Of a stretch of 64,000 nucleotides of DNA, positions 44,339 through 55,247 are shown piece by piece. A program made the position numbers and the translations under genes. This DNA is from Candolleomyces eurysporus (lineage: Eukaryota > Basidiomycota > Agaricomycetes > Agaricales > Psathyrellaceae), in NCBI GenBank assembly GCA_027579435.1, contig JANBPK010001214.1, positions 21,629-85,628 on the forward strand, in the 5' to 3' direction. The first letter of the stretch is position 1; each line of letters starts with the position of its first letter. Below the pieces are notes generated by a model. It saw nothing but the letters and a program-made list of their open reading frames with translations. It ran no database searches and was not told the origin of the DNA.

Positions 44339-46827
44339 TTAAACAGTAAGAACGACCACCCATTTGAGATAGAAGGTCATCTTCCAAGTGTCGGAGTACT
44401 TGGAAGTAGCGCAAGAGTAGCCGACAGCAACGCCTGCATCCTGAGGAACCTCGGGAGATCCGTCCGCAAACCAAGCTTCAAGATGGCGGAGCGAGTCTGC
44501 AACATTGTGAGGATTGAAACGGCCGGTAGTACCGTCATAGACGGGAACTGTAAGAGACAGAACGAGCAGGTTGTCAGAGAAAACGAGCCAACAAACATGT
44601 GAAACAAAGCAATAGATTTTGGAGGATGAGAACTCACCCTTGTCAGTAAAGTCCAAAGAGACATAGTTTCTAGCTGGGGGAGGACGCTTGGTAGGACTAG
44701 AATACGCTTGCAGACAGAACTTTCCCCTTTTCAGACCCTCGGTAGGACGCCTCTCGACTGGGGACGACAAGCAGAAAAGTCAATATTAGATGAACGCAAA
44801 AATATAAAGCACAAGTACACTCACCGACGGCGGTCTTGGATCGGTTCCTGGTCAGGAAATAGATGACTCGGCGGCGAATGGGCACATTAATTGAAGGATC
44901 CTGACAAGTTGTGGCAAAAAAGTCGGACCACCGTTCGTACTCGTACATGTGAGATACAATACCAACTCCCTTGGCAAAGGGAGGCCTGCCGTCAGGACCT
45001 ATGTTCTGACCCTCATGCGTGAAACACTCTACTGCCGTACCAACCATGACAAAAGTCATAGGTTGCATTGTTGTCTTGTCGCAAGCGGTAAAAGCGGATC
45101 CAGGGCCCTGGCTAGACCAAGTCTCCTTGAAGACTACTTCAGTGGGATCCATAGTGGACGCGTTACAGATGGGACCCTGGCGAGGCAGGCGGAGAATAGA
45201 TATCAGGTAACTGGCAGAGAGTAAGAATCCGGTATGAAAAGACACAAGGTTAAATAGCACATACTCTTGATCGACACCACAGTCCTTCCACGAACGAACA
45301 GAGAGTGCGGCGGCATGAGTAGTGGCGACTCCTCGAGCACTTTGGACGTACTCGCTGTCCCCATGAGACAGCAGTTGGAAGCCTCTGGCAGGACGTAAGC
45401 ATCACCTTGACATGCCCTACAGCAGTAGAGGCTGAGAACTCACGGGAGAGGAGGCAAATTATTGTACAGTCCCTTTGATGCCAATACGGGGTCTCGGAGG
45501 TTGTGAGGGTAGGTGACCCAGTAATCCCTGTCAGGGACAGCTCTATGGATGAAGGGAATTAGAGTTAGAAGCGAAAGACATGGTTCGATCCAAGGGAAGA
45601 TTAAGTGTGACTGTACCCACTTGAGTGCCATGATGGTTATGTTGTCATTATTGACGGAGGAGGTAGCCCATCGCGCCTTGTTTTCGATGGTGAAGGCATC
45701 CAGAGGAAGGACAGGCATTTTACCAGAGCCGCGACCGTCGCCACGACCAAAAANCGTCAGAGTCGGAGTCTTCCCGGTTCGAGGTGCAATCTTCTCCACC
45801 CTCTGAGCCATATTCACCAGCTCCCTTCAAAGAACCAGGCCTAAAAANCGTCAGTGTTACTACGATTTGCAGTAGAGGCTTTCTTCATAGGAGATGATGC
45901 AGCAGCGGATTCAGAGTCAGAATCAACAGCCTCATCGGGGACCTTCTGAGCCCTAGCAGTGACCTTCTTGGCACGAGAGGGACGAGGAGTATCAGCGTCG
46001 GATTCACCAACCTCGCCAGAATTCTTTGAATCACTGACACCCGAGGCCTTGCTGGACAATCTTGCAGAGGTCTTTTTCGGAGTTGTCTTGGGAGAGCCGT
46101 CAAAGTTGTCGACCATCTCGGCATCTTCGAATAGGCGAGCAGAAGGACGATTGACTGCACGCCCCTTGGGCCTAGGAGTGTCAGGGACAACAATCTCCTC
46201 CTCATCAGAGTCGGCCACAAGGACAGAGCCATCGTCGTCATGCACGACAGAGGTAGATCGCTCCTGGTAGTTGAACGCATGGGTAAGACAGTACATAACC
46301 AGGGCGAATAAACGCTCACCTGTACGTTCTGAGCGGTGGATGCCTTAGCCCTACTGCTCTTGACAGGGCTGAGAGATTCAAGGGCCATGGCAGACAAGGC
46401 ACTTCTTGCCTTCTTGACAGGACTGGAGCTGGGCGGTAGTGAGTACCAATATCAAAAACAGCGATGAAATGATGCACAACTGACCTCTCTGGAGGGGTGG
46501 CCACAGCCTGACGTTTCTTCTTTGAAGGGGTGGAAGGAACAGGAGGCGCTTCCGGGCTGAATCAGACACACAGAGGCAGACAAGGCAGATGGAAAATACG
46601 GTCAGTATAAGGCGCACGCACATAGAATGCGTCGATGCTAACCTGGGGCTCAAATTTTCGACCTCGTCGTCAGATACAATGACTTCAGGGGACGAATCAA
46701 GGCCCTTGTGCTTCTTTGAGCTAAAAAGAAAAGCGTAGGGTATAGATGAACACAACAAAGCAAGAGAGGTCTGTGGCGGCTGGACTCACGAGGTACGGCC
46801 AGACTGACGAGTAGTAGGACGAGGCAT
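44339..46827 (-). CDS. Conserved Agaricomycete protein of unknown function, 613 aa
   Basis: Ten minus-strand exons (46827-46790, 46720-46643, 46556-46485, 46428-46320, 46263-45621, 45542-45444, 45384-45261, 45176-44825, 44757-44638, 44547-44339) join in frame to 613 residues, provided the two Ns at 45754 and 45848 are ignored. The first 240 residues are disordered, rich in Ser/Pro/Lys/Glu with SPVKK-type repeats (SSSPVKKAR, SLSPVKSS, SSPMKK) that resemble chromatin or CDK-site tails. The remaining 370 are globular, with VPVYDGTTGRFN and TFYLKWVVVLTV near the end. I recognise this as a family abundant in Agaricomycete genomes but know no function for it. The acidic-basic tail suggests a nuclear location; that is inference. 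It shares a divergent promoter region with the gene at 47596. Confidence 0.7.
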
Positions 46828-47595
46828 GACAATACGAACGTAGAAGGGGGTAAACGGTGTATAGACGCCAAGAGACAGAAGGTAAGGGCAAACGTAGAAT
46901 GTAAAGTTGGTTTGGGGAAGCAGGAGACAGGTCTAGCGCCCTTTTATAGACAGGAAGGTGAACAAATAATGACAAAAATAAATGAAATGAAAAAATGAAA
47001 AACCAGAAAAAANGGTAAATGAAATAGAAAAGGAAAGAGGGTGAAGACGAGCGAGATGGACGGCTCAAGATCAGATCCAGAAACAGATGAATTGACACCG
47101 CCGTTTCACTGGCTTTCGTGAGTGGCCGAACTCTAGCTCCAGATGCAAATATGCCCTCCCTCACCCATCAGGGTCCACGGCGGGAGCGGGTGCATGTTCA
47201 GGCTACATAGGACCCTCAACCGGGACAGGAACATGGGAGCAAGACTGCAAGCGAAATGACGCGACCAAAAGGGAGATCGGAAGTACGAATGGGGAACAGT
47301 ATATTGGCCCCAAGCTACCAAAGATGCCGACAGCCTTGACGTCGCTAAGCACCATCCAGCATACCAAGCACCGTATAACAGTGGTTCCAGTGTAGGCACA
47401 TTGCAGGGTTCTACCCACTGGGAAAGGCGCCAAAAATGAATTATGAACATAAGATCAAAACAAGATACTCGAAGGTGAGGGCGCTCCAAGACAGCGGGAG
47501 AGACAAGCTATGTTGAACAAATAAAGGTGGGTCCCTCGCAAAGCCTGACCCAAACCGAGTTGCCCACAAGCTGTTTTTTNCATTCTGCATTCGTT
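46828..47595. promoter_or_regulatory. Divergent promoter interval of two cargo genes
   Basis: 768 bp lie between the start codons of the minus gene (46827) and the plus gene (47596). No third gene is supported; the minus-strand frames here are short and featureless. Both promoters must lie here, but no individual box was identified with confidence. Confidence 0.45.
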
Positions 47596-48883
47596 ATGGA
47601 TCCATTTTACAACAAAGACAGGGCAGGTACGAGTGATCTGTTCACGTCAATCTGCCAAATGCCAACGCTGAGGGACTAACCTTTTGGTACTCTGTGCCGG
47701 CAACAGCGCAACGCCTTCAGGAGTTGATAGAGGAGAGGACTGCCTCGAGGAAGAATTCAAAAGCAGACGAATACTTGAGTAAAGCAAAAGTGAGTTACAC
47801 CAAAGATAGAGCGATTAATTCACATACCGAGACACGGATAGCTCGATGACTACGCTGTTCAGGCCTTCACACATCCGAAAGCATGGAGGCTGTGTCGACG
47901 AGCTGAAGATGGCAGTCTGGAAGAAGGATCAGTTCGGATTCTGGGTATTCTGTGCGGGAAGGACCTACCTCCAGTTGTCTTGAACGGGTGCGGTTATTCC
48001 ATGCTACCACGAGGCTGATGTGTTAACCAGAGACCGACTGCAACGACCTGGCCCGTAATCAAAATGTACAGGTCAAAGGCTTCCAGACAACGAGCAAGGC
48101 GTTACATTCGGCAAAATATCAAGATATCCTCATTAGGAAATGATCACACAGACGAGTGCATCGGTCAGATCGAGGCTATATTCACTATATTCATCAAGAT
48201 GGCCAACAAGCTACCAGACGGTGCACTTGAGCCCTGGCAGCCTGCTGTGCATGAGGCTTCCATGGCGGTAGAAGCAAATGCGAGATACTTTACCCCAGCA
48301 TCTAGCGCTTCCTCGCAGGATATAGTCGACTTTGCACCTTTTGTGGACCCAACAGGCCAGATGAGGGGACTCATGGAAGGAGATTACGTCCACACGACGG
48401 ACAACAGGGTTGACTATATGGAGATCGTTACGAGCTCGGATGGAAAGACGCAGTGAGTACATCCAGATTTATTTCCAATTATGACCCTGACCTCGCCGTC
48501 GAAGATACCGTGCTGTCGACCCAGTGACCTTCAGAATAGGCGACATCGTGGAGGCCACCGTGTCTTTTGCAGCGATGCCGACAAGGAACGGATCAGCCAA
48601 GCTGCACGTCCTTCTGCGAGCTTTGGTTCTGTTAGACCACAGCGAGAGAGATGTAAGTCGTCTTTCTGTTGCATGGGGACTAAATGACTAAAATGCTCTA
48701 ACATAGAAGGCAGCTATCCTCCGCATGCGACAGAGATACTACATGGCAAGCAAAGCGACGGGAACGGGTGCGACAGACGCGCCTCCTCCACTGAAACGAC
48801 GTAGCACCTACTACATCAGGGATGAGGATGAAACTGATAGCACCGAGCGCAAGTTCCAGAGAATGTCGGTCGACACAGACTAA
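47596..48883 (+). CDS. Conserved Agaricomycete protein of unknown function, 334 aa
   Basis: Six exons (47596-47626, 47707-47789, 47842-47987, 48033-48452, 48505-48652, 48707-48883) join in frame to 334 residues. The most diagnostic segment is VDPVTFRIGDIVEATVSFAA followed by LHVLLRALVLLD. A ...RIGDIVE.QVSF... block of this kind is found in many Agaricomycete proteins of unknown function. An upstream segment DFAPFVDPTGQMRG is also typical. The C-terminus is basic (LKRRSTYYIRDED). No catalytic motif is evident; a beta-rich binding domain is possible. It sits between the 613-residue gene and the nucleotidyltransferase-like pair inside the element. Confidence 0.75.
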
Positions 48884-48993
48884 CCATAGCAGATGTGGGA
48901 AGCAGCCGGATGGACGGGTAACGATGAACAAACTAGACATAACAGATCAGCCCTTAATTAGCCGAAAGCTAGGCAGAAACAGTTTTGTTTCTG

Positions 48994-49203
48994 TTAGACG
49001 ACTAGATACCGTATATACGTGTTACAAGATTTACATAAAATATGCCGCTAATAAATGGAATACAGAATGGCACATGCGCACGATCAGTGCAGAACGTGCA
49101 GAGAGATTCATTTCTTAGACGACCAGATACCGGTCCATACATTACGAAAGTTACATAAATTGCGCCACTAATAAACGGGTTACGGAATGGCAGACCCAAG
49201 CGC
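48994..49203. repeat. Two-copy repeat, period 121 bp
   Basis: Units starting TTAGACGAC at 48994 and 49115 share AGATACCG, TTACATAAA, GC(T)AATAAA(T/C)GG and ACGGAATGGCA-like phrases over about 88 bp. Confidence 0.6.
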
Positions 49204-49705
49204 CCATGCCACATGCCGAGAAAGCCGATAAGTTCGGCCGATGATTCCGAGACAATTGGAAGGCTAGCAGCTAGCCACAGCCTTGCAGGTGAGCCGGGGA
49301 GGGAGGACGGGGAGAGAACACCAGTAAGGGCATCTGGTGCCATGGCTCCAGAGTAGATAGAACCATGAGGATGCCAGGAAAATTTAACATGCAGGAAGCA
49401 CTCGCTACCTTATCACTGGGTAGGATCTGTCTAGAAGAAAAAGGAAAGGGCTGAAAAGAAAATTGCAGCCAATGAGACGTAAGAGAAGACAGGGTTCACA
49501 GAATATCACTAGCAGATATTACAACACGTAATAGAAGCTTCCTACCCTGACAAAAGCCCCGAGCAATAGTATGACCGGTGAAGAGTAGGTAGCCGGACAG
49601 GCTATCCGAGGAGGAGAAGGTGCCTGTCAGCTGGCAGAATGCCGCCCAGAGTACAGGGTTACAGGGCTGGGCCTTTCATCACACAAAAGTGAACTCAAGT
49701 CTGGT

Positions 49706-49731
49706 AGAATAAAACTTATAACATTAAAGAC
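49706..49731. repeat. 26-bp repeat shared with 54971-54996
   Basis: An identical 26-base sequence (contains AATAAAACTTATAACATT) occurs here and at 54971-54996, both in DNA beyond the 3' ends of the two nucleotidyltransferase-like genes, in the same orientation. AATAAA suggests a 3'-processing role for at least one copy. Confidence 0.6.
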
Positions 49732-49858
49732 GGTGTAGACTAAGGCTTGGGAACATTACACATTCCATGAAGGCATGAAGGCGCTGAGAGCAGAAGATGG
49801 TACAGGACAGAGCTCAACAACAAGGAGTGTAAAGAAAGGAGTCAAGGGACCAACACGC

Positions 49859-51240
49859 TTAAGCATCTGCTAAAGGGCGAGGAGTAAAAAAGCAGGCCAG
49901 GTCAAGTGGACTTGGTGACAACTCACCGACATGAAGGTCAGAAGCAATGTAACGCCCTTTGTAATGAACTTCCTGGTCTGGGAAGGGCATGTTGTTCATG
50001 CAGGAACCAGCACACCGAAGCATCCATGCAACAAAAGGATCTTGACGCCTGGATACGAATAATACGCGGGGGGNAATAACGGGCATGGGAGTACATTCTC
50101 ATGAAAGGGTGGTCCACTGAGCAGGGAAGAATGATGGAGCGGTTGTCGGAGAGGCATCGAACACGAAGGGGGCACGAGGCGTTCTGGTCGCAGATGTGGA
50201 AGCGAAATTCAGGCCAGGATATGAGGTTTTCCTGCAGGTCGAAGAAAGGCTGCAAGGCGTTGAAGAAAGGAGGAGTGTGGAAAGAAACCAGCGTCTTTGG
50301 AAACGGCATGTTGATCAATCCTCGGCGAATGCCGGTCAGGGCGGGGTAAACAATGTGGAGGCTGATGCCGTCAACGGCAATCATAAACAAAGTCGTCGGG
50401 TACTCCACCACCGAAAGGAAACCGGTCTGAGCAGACGAGGAGATGAAGACGAGGACGACTATCCTTTCTCCACCTGCAGCCCTATCCTTCGTAAAACGCA
50501 GAACCTTCTTGACGGTTCGACCAAAATGGGGGTAACGGAGGTCGTTGTTGAACAGACCGAGTAGGCAGACGCGACCTTCATAAACATCGGAGGATTTGAA
50601 ACCATCCCCAAGCAGCACAGCGGTGAGCTCGGTGACAGAGGTTGCGCAGTCGGGAGAATGAAGCTCTACCCGAGTTTCGAATTCGGGGATGCGAGGACAG
50701 TCGGGGAAAAGGATGGGGAGAAGTCCTGGGCCCGCAATATAGATCTTGTGGCGATAGATGAACTTGAGAAAGCCGCGAGGGTCACTGAAGCCCTTTTCCA
50801 CCAGACTGGCGGTCAACCGTGCGTAAAGAACGCTGGTCACCAGCTCCTTGAATGTAGAGGAGACAGACGCCGCACGGTGAAGGTCCAGAGGGTCAACGAC
50901 TGAGCTGACCATCTCCTGTATCATCTCACGAGGGATGAGGCAGAGATTGACGTAGTCTGGATCCACTGAGATACAGGTGTGAGGACGCAAAGTCGAGTCA
51001 AAAATGTCATCTCAAAGAAGACTTACCGTGCCTCAATCCGCACGCAATACAGTCCTGTAGACCAGGTGATCCACCTGTGGGCCCGGCACCAACAGGGAGA
51101 TGAACCATGCCGTCCGTGTCGGGAGCAGGCAGACTGGATGTTTCCAGCGAAGAGGACGATGCAGTCGCCTGTGGGATATAGACATGTCGAGAGAGTATGG
51201 AAGCGATAGAAGAAGGGAGGGCAAGAGTACGAATGGCCAT
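49859..51240 (-). CDS. F-box-like protein with degenerate nucleotidyltransferase-fold domain
   Basis: Three minus-strand exons (51240-51027, 50965-49927, 49866-49859) join in frame to 419 residues when the N at 50074 is ignored; the last exon adds two codons and a stop. Residues about 80-125 (LIPREMIQEMV... LDLHRAASVSSTFKELV) resemble an F-box. The following 290 residues parallel the neighbour at 52304: IAGPGLLPILF for its ISGSFPLYVLF, EYPTTLFMIAVDG for FHSTLVMNYIAPHG, GRRGLIN-like for RRIGIIN, and an ending WMLRCAGSC just before a final intron. The NTase signature is lost: GS is GPG and no DxD follows. It is therefore probably a pseudoenzyme. An F-box would link it to SCF-type ubiquitin ligases; that is inference. 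Confidence 0.65.
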
Positions 51241-52303
51241 GTGGACGGTGAGCGGGGAGGGAGAAAGGAAAAAACCGAAGAATAAGTGTGACAATTTGGA
51301 GAGGGCAGGGGGGGGGGGAAGTGATTGAAGACGAGAGTCGATATATGGAGAGTATATGAGAAAGAGAAAGAGAACGGGACAAGCCCGCCGCAGCGATAAC
51401 ACGATCAAGCAAGTGAGACCAAAAGAGGTAAAGACAAGTACAGGGTAGGAAATATACAGATTAACCGCAAGAAGAAACAAAAAAATATCAAATTGAAAGA
51501 GGATCTCGGGCGTCAAGATCGGGATGTACTCATGAGCACCGTGAGAGTCAACATAGATCTAGGGTCGATCGAGCGCAATAAGGCATCGGGAAGCGAGCTC
51601 AGAGCAAGTACGACCACAGGTTACAAGTTGAAATATTGCATCAACATCGGCTGTACCCGCTACAGATGCAGGTGCAAGGAGGCGACAGGGAGTGCAGGGA
51701 AAGTGGAGAACTGGTACGGCAGATGGCAAAAGATTCAACCGATCAACCAATTACCACAATTCCCAGCAAGACGGACAGGTCGAGCTTGCAGAAACGTAAG
51801 CATCGAGAAAGCCATCCATGTATTGTACACACAAATGGCCACAAGGCTGATGCCTCGCATGCACGCACTCGGCAGGCCTTCACAAGACAAAAACACCCTC
51901 GTTAGATGCAAAACCAACACCCGAGGGCCCGAATTGAGCGGTACGAGATCACAAATGGCGATTCAGCAATGTTTGGTGGGACGTCGATTAGATCTAAGGA
52001 ACCAGAACTGACAAAAAATAAAGCTAACAAAGGAAAAGCAGGAGAAAAAAGGAAAAGAAAAAAAGGAAGGAAATAGAATAAAATAAATTAAGAAGTAAGG
52101 GTAAAAAAAAGAAAATGCGATTCGATTATCAGACGACTAGGCACAAAGGGTAGTAGAGCAAAAAGGCAAAGGAGAGAGCGGGACAGTAGCGAGAAGATAT
52201 AAAGACCTCGACCGAATCCGCTAGATACGTAGAATAAACGCATACATACCATCCTCCGTTCTCCAAATCGATATCGACCGACCCTGTCCCACTTTTCGAC
52301 ACC
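51241..52303. other. Divergent promoter interval with an uncertain ORF
   Basis: 1,063 bp between two divergent related genes. A plus-strand frame at 51493-52011 (172 codons, a basic Cys-rich phrase near its middle) is open but has no family match that I recognise and no splice sites; it is not annotated as a gene. Holds a run of ten G at about 51309. Confidence 0.4.
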
Positions 52304-54402
52304 ATGAGCAGCAGCGAACCAACGTCCCCAGACAACACCCTCGGCCCCGCAGCTGCCTCGCTGGGCAAGAGACCCAGGGTGTCAGACGTCTCAGTTGTTG
52401 ATACTGGGGATGAGACGAAAGGGCGTGGAATAGAGAAACAGGCAAAGAAGAAGACGTGCTTGGACACGAACGATCATCGAGGTTGTCAGACAGGAGGTAA
52501 GCTGCCTTCACCATGCGGAGACATGCCTTGCTGATGACCACCAGGCATAGGCCAGCAGATGGAGCAGCAACCAGCGAACCACAACAGCGAAGCCGGTAAG
52601 TCTTGGTGACGCATACCAAAAAGCACTGGTACTAACGACACCAAGGTGTGGCAGCCGTCAATACGACCTCTCAAGAGCATGAAACAGAGCCAGGAAATGC
52701 TGGAGGCCGACCGGGTAAGACACCTTGCTACCGTTGCACCCATTGCAGGCCATTGCTGACAATCGGTTGTGCAGACACCTTGGAAAACGAGCATGCAAGC
52801 GAACTCGTTTTCAGTGACGCAGAGACTGAAGCTCAAAGCGCATACTACGATGCCATCTGGACCGGGACGGCGACATTCTCTGACAGCGATGCAGAGGCCG
52901 AAGGTCGATGTGCGTACTACGATGCCATAAGGTTGGACACGGGAAGCACGGACAGCGGAATAGAGGACGAAGCAAGAGCGGCATACTACGATGCTATCAG
53001 GCCTTCTATTGTGGACCAAGATTCAGGTAAGAGATCCCAGACATAGTCACATACGCCAAACGATAACGTTGTGTGCAGGCAGGGAAACAGAAGAGGAAGA
53101 AACCTCTGACGAGGGTGACAAGGGCGACGAGAACCACGAGCAAGCAAGGTGGCTGAGCGCTGGGACCCACACGTCAGTGGGATACGAAGACTCCGAGGAC
53201 GACGCTGGCTCTGAACGTATCAGCACTGAGTATGCTTCCACCACAACCGACAGATCTCCTGCCTCGAACGAAGACAACTGGGGGTACAGCACAGAAGAAG
53301 CCAGCACGGACGATGAAACGAGGGACGAACACAGCTCCGACGCAGAGGAATACAGGCTGACTGAAGAGGAGAAAGGCGAGCCATGCATTACCGGAGAAGA
53401 GAAAGAGACGCTGACTTGCACATTGCAGGTACCCTGAGGACAATGCAAGACGACGACAAGAGACGCTCCATCATGAAGCTGCTCTGCATAGAGGACCTTG
53501 TCGAGCTCGTTGGAGAGTCGATAGCCAGCAGGCAGGAGGTGGAGGAAATCCTCTTTGAACGATTGGACACATACCTCGCACAGTTCCAGCTGAGACGTGA
53601 CTATGTTCTCGGACTGCTGTCCAGCACCGATAGCTTCATTTCCGGCTCCTTCCCGCTCTACGTGCTGTTCGCCAGGCTGTTCGAGCCCAGCGACCTCGAC
53701 TTCTTCACCTCTCAAGACTACCACCTGACCGTCGTGGGCTATCTGGTGAAAAAGGGGTACAAAGACATACGCACGATATACTCTGCAAGCGTGCGCTACG
53801 AATTCCCGCAAGTTCAAAGAAGCATCCGATATCACGACGAGCTGGAGGCCATACACAAGATCCTCGAGCTTACCAACGGAAGAGGCCGCAAGATCAACAT
53901 CGTCGTATCGAAGGGTTCCCCTCTACTGCCCATCTTGCAATTCCATTCGACCCTGGTCATGAATTACATCGCACCGCACGGCATAGTGTGCCTATACCCC
54001 CTCACCTTGCGTCGCATAGGCATCATCAACTACATCAACCCGCTCAGCACCAAAGTCATGGACTGCGTGGACAAGTATGTCAGGCGCGGATTCAGGATGT
54101 GGACCCACAATCAACTCACCCACAAGTGCGGCGTGGACGGCAATTGCCCCCAGACAAAGAGAAGCCTCCACGACGACCATGTAGTCCATTTCGTATTCCC
54201 CAACTGCAGCGACAAGGAGGGAGCGTTAATCAGACAGGATGATGCTGTCTCGGCAACGTGGAGACTCAGCAGCGCCAGAGCTTGCAAGAAAGCAACCCAC
54301 GAGCGCTACGGTTTTGTGTTCTGCAATGGCGATGGAGCAGGTAAGTGGGCCGCACTGACAGAGAGCATTGTACTGACACAATCTGCAGTCATGGCTCGTT
54401 GA
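52304..54402 (+). CDS. Nucleotidyltransferase-fold protein with acidic N-terminal repeats
   Basis: Six main exons (52304-52496, 52545-52595, 52646-52714, 52775-53026, 53079-53375, 53429-54402) join in frame; a further 48-bp GT-AG intron may be removed at 54341-54388 without changing frame. Length is about 595-611 residues. The first half is acidic and disordered, with three copies of a unit ending (A)YYDAI(R/W). The second half matches an Agaricomycete family with the NTase signature: ISGSFPLYVLFARLF then SDLDFF, i.e. GS...DxD, followed by FHSTLVMNYIAPHG. The GS motif binds the nucleotide triphosphate and the Asp pair binds metal in this superfamily, so activity is possible; the substrate is unknown. 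All main introns interrupt a codon after its first base, mostly Gly. Intron 53376-53428 has a GC donor; without it the NTase part is a separate frame starting at 53443. Confidence 0.7.
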
Positions 54403-55222
54403 AGATTGGGACCGACTATCGAAGAATCGACTTGTACGGTGAAAGCTGGAAGCTCGCACTCGATGAACATGAGATGGGTGGCATCGCTGCATCACTTTGT
54501 ATATCAGCAGGATAGATTTACATACAGACGCACGTAGTGTTCACACCCAAATAGACAGACAGCGTTGGTAGAGAAAGAGAGAGCCAGGAGGAGCCAGGAG
54601 TCGATCCGATCAAGGTTGCGATTTCATCCTGCTACGCGTCCAAGGCAGTCAGTCGGTTGAAACCGATCGCGATTATGATTTCATCTTATCTCTGAATGAT
54701 CAGGGCGCATGACAGAGGATGGCGCCGAGGCCGCTTCGCGGGGCCTCGACACCATACAGGCGCCACAGAACTGCGTCATAGCACGGCACAACTTTTACAC
54801 ATTGCATTGAAGAGCTCAGATCAGCAAAGGGGCGGAGCAATGGAGAGAAAGACGAACCAGACAAACAACAGAGGTCAATGCAAAACGGACACAATGGCCA
54901 GCTGCAGACACAGCACGGCAGTGTGCTTTGGGCTAAAAGACAGGAACAAAGGAAAACACATGTATATTGAAGAATAAAACTTATAACATTAAAGACAACG
55001 TGTAACATATAACGAAGACGTCGGCCACGACATGTTATCTCTTGTGGTGATACAGGCGATTGCGGGCATCCGGTGATCCCGGACCTACAGAATGACCAGA
55101 TTTGTTCAAACGGCAGGAGCGGCAAGCCGGACAAACGCCAAATGGGGCGGGGTAGACACTTGGCACATTCTTGGCGTGTCTTGGCGGGTTTTCAGGTAGG
55201 GTTAATAGAAACGAGCTTTCCT
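54403..55222. other. Right end of the element, no gene
   Basis: Follows the NTase-like gene; contains the second 26-bp repeat (54971-54996) and short CTTGGCG repeats near 55160-55190, then the terminal inverted repeat. A coding-like phrase just after 54402 (54390-54520) may be a former C-terminal extension of the NTase gene in another frame. Confidence 0.45.
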
Positions 55223-55247
55223 TACGTAAAGACTCGTAACCCGCTCC

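Larger units (their letters stand above)
48884..49858. other. Intergenic region inside the element
   Basis: Contains the 121-bp duplication and one copy of a 26-bp repeat annotated separately. No gene seen. Confidence 0.5.
30903..55246 (-). mobile_element. Giant Helitron-like element, 24.3 kb, with five cargo genes (inferred)
   Basis: Three observations define it. (1) A tandem-array ULD_2-like gene is interrupted at 30902/55247, its two halves lying outside. (2) Both ends carry AGCGGG followed by the exact 15-bp inverted repeat TACGAGTCTTTACGT (left 30931-30945; right, reverse-complemented, 55223-55237). The left copy has an extra 17-19 bp GC hairpin (GCCGT...ACGGC), which makes the termini asymmetric. 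(3) No target-site duplication is visible at the joint. Lack of a target duplication, a hairpin at the 3' side of the Rep/helicase gene and asymmetric inverted termini fit a Helitron/Helentron-type element read on the minus strand, better than a cut-and-paste transposon. The Rep/helicase gene occupies its 3' third; the other two thirds carry five spliced genes. It could instead be a Helitron nested inside an older TIR element. Confidence 0.6.

Noticed and set aside
51493..52011. 172-codon plus-strand frame between the two NTase-like genes
   Set aside because: No motif or splice support, and it fills a divergent promoter region; kept only as a note.
30903..55246. KDZ transposase or Starship-type tyrosine recombinase driving the large insertion
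   Set aside because: I looked for a large RNase-H-type transposase with Cys clusters and for a DUF3435-type recombinase at either end; neither is present. The only mobility gene is the Helitron Rep/helicase.
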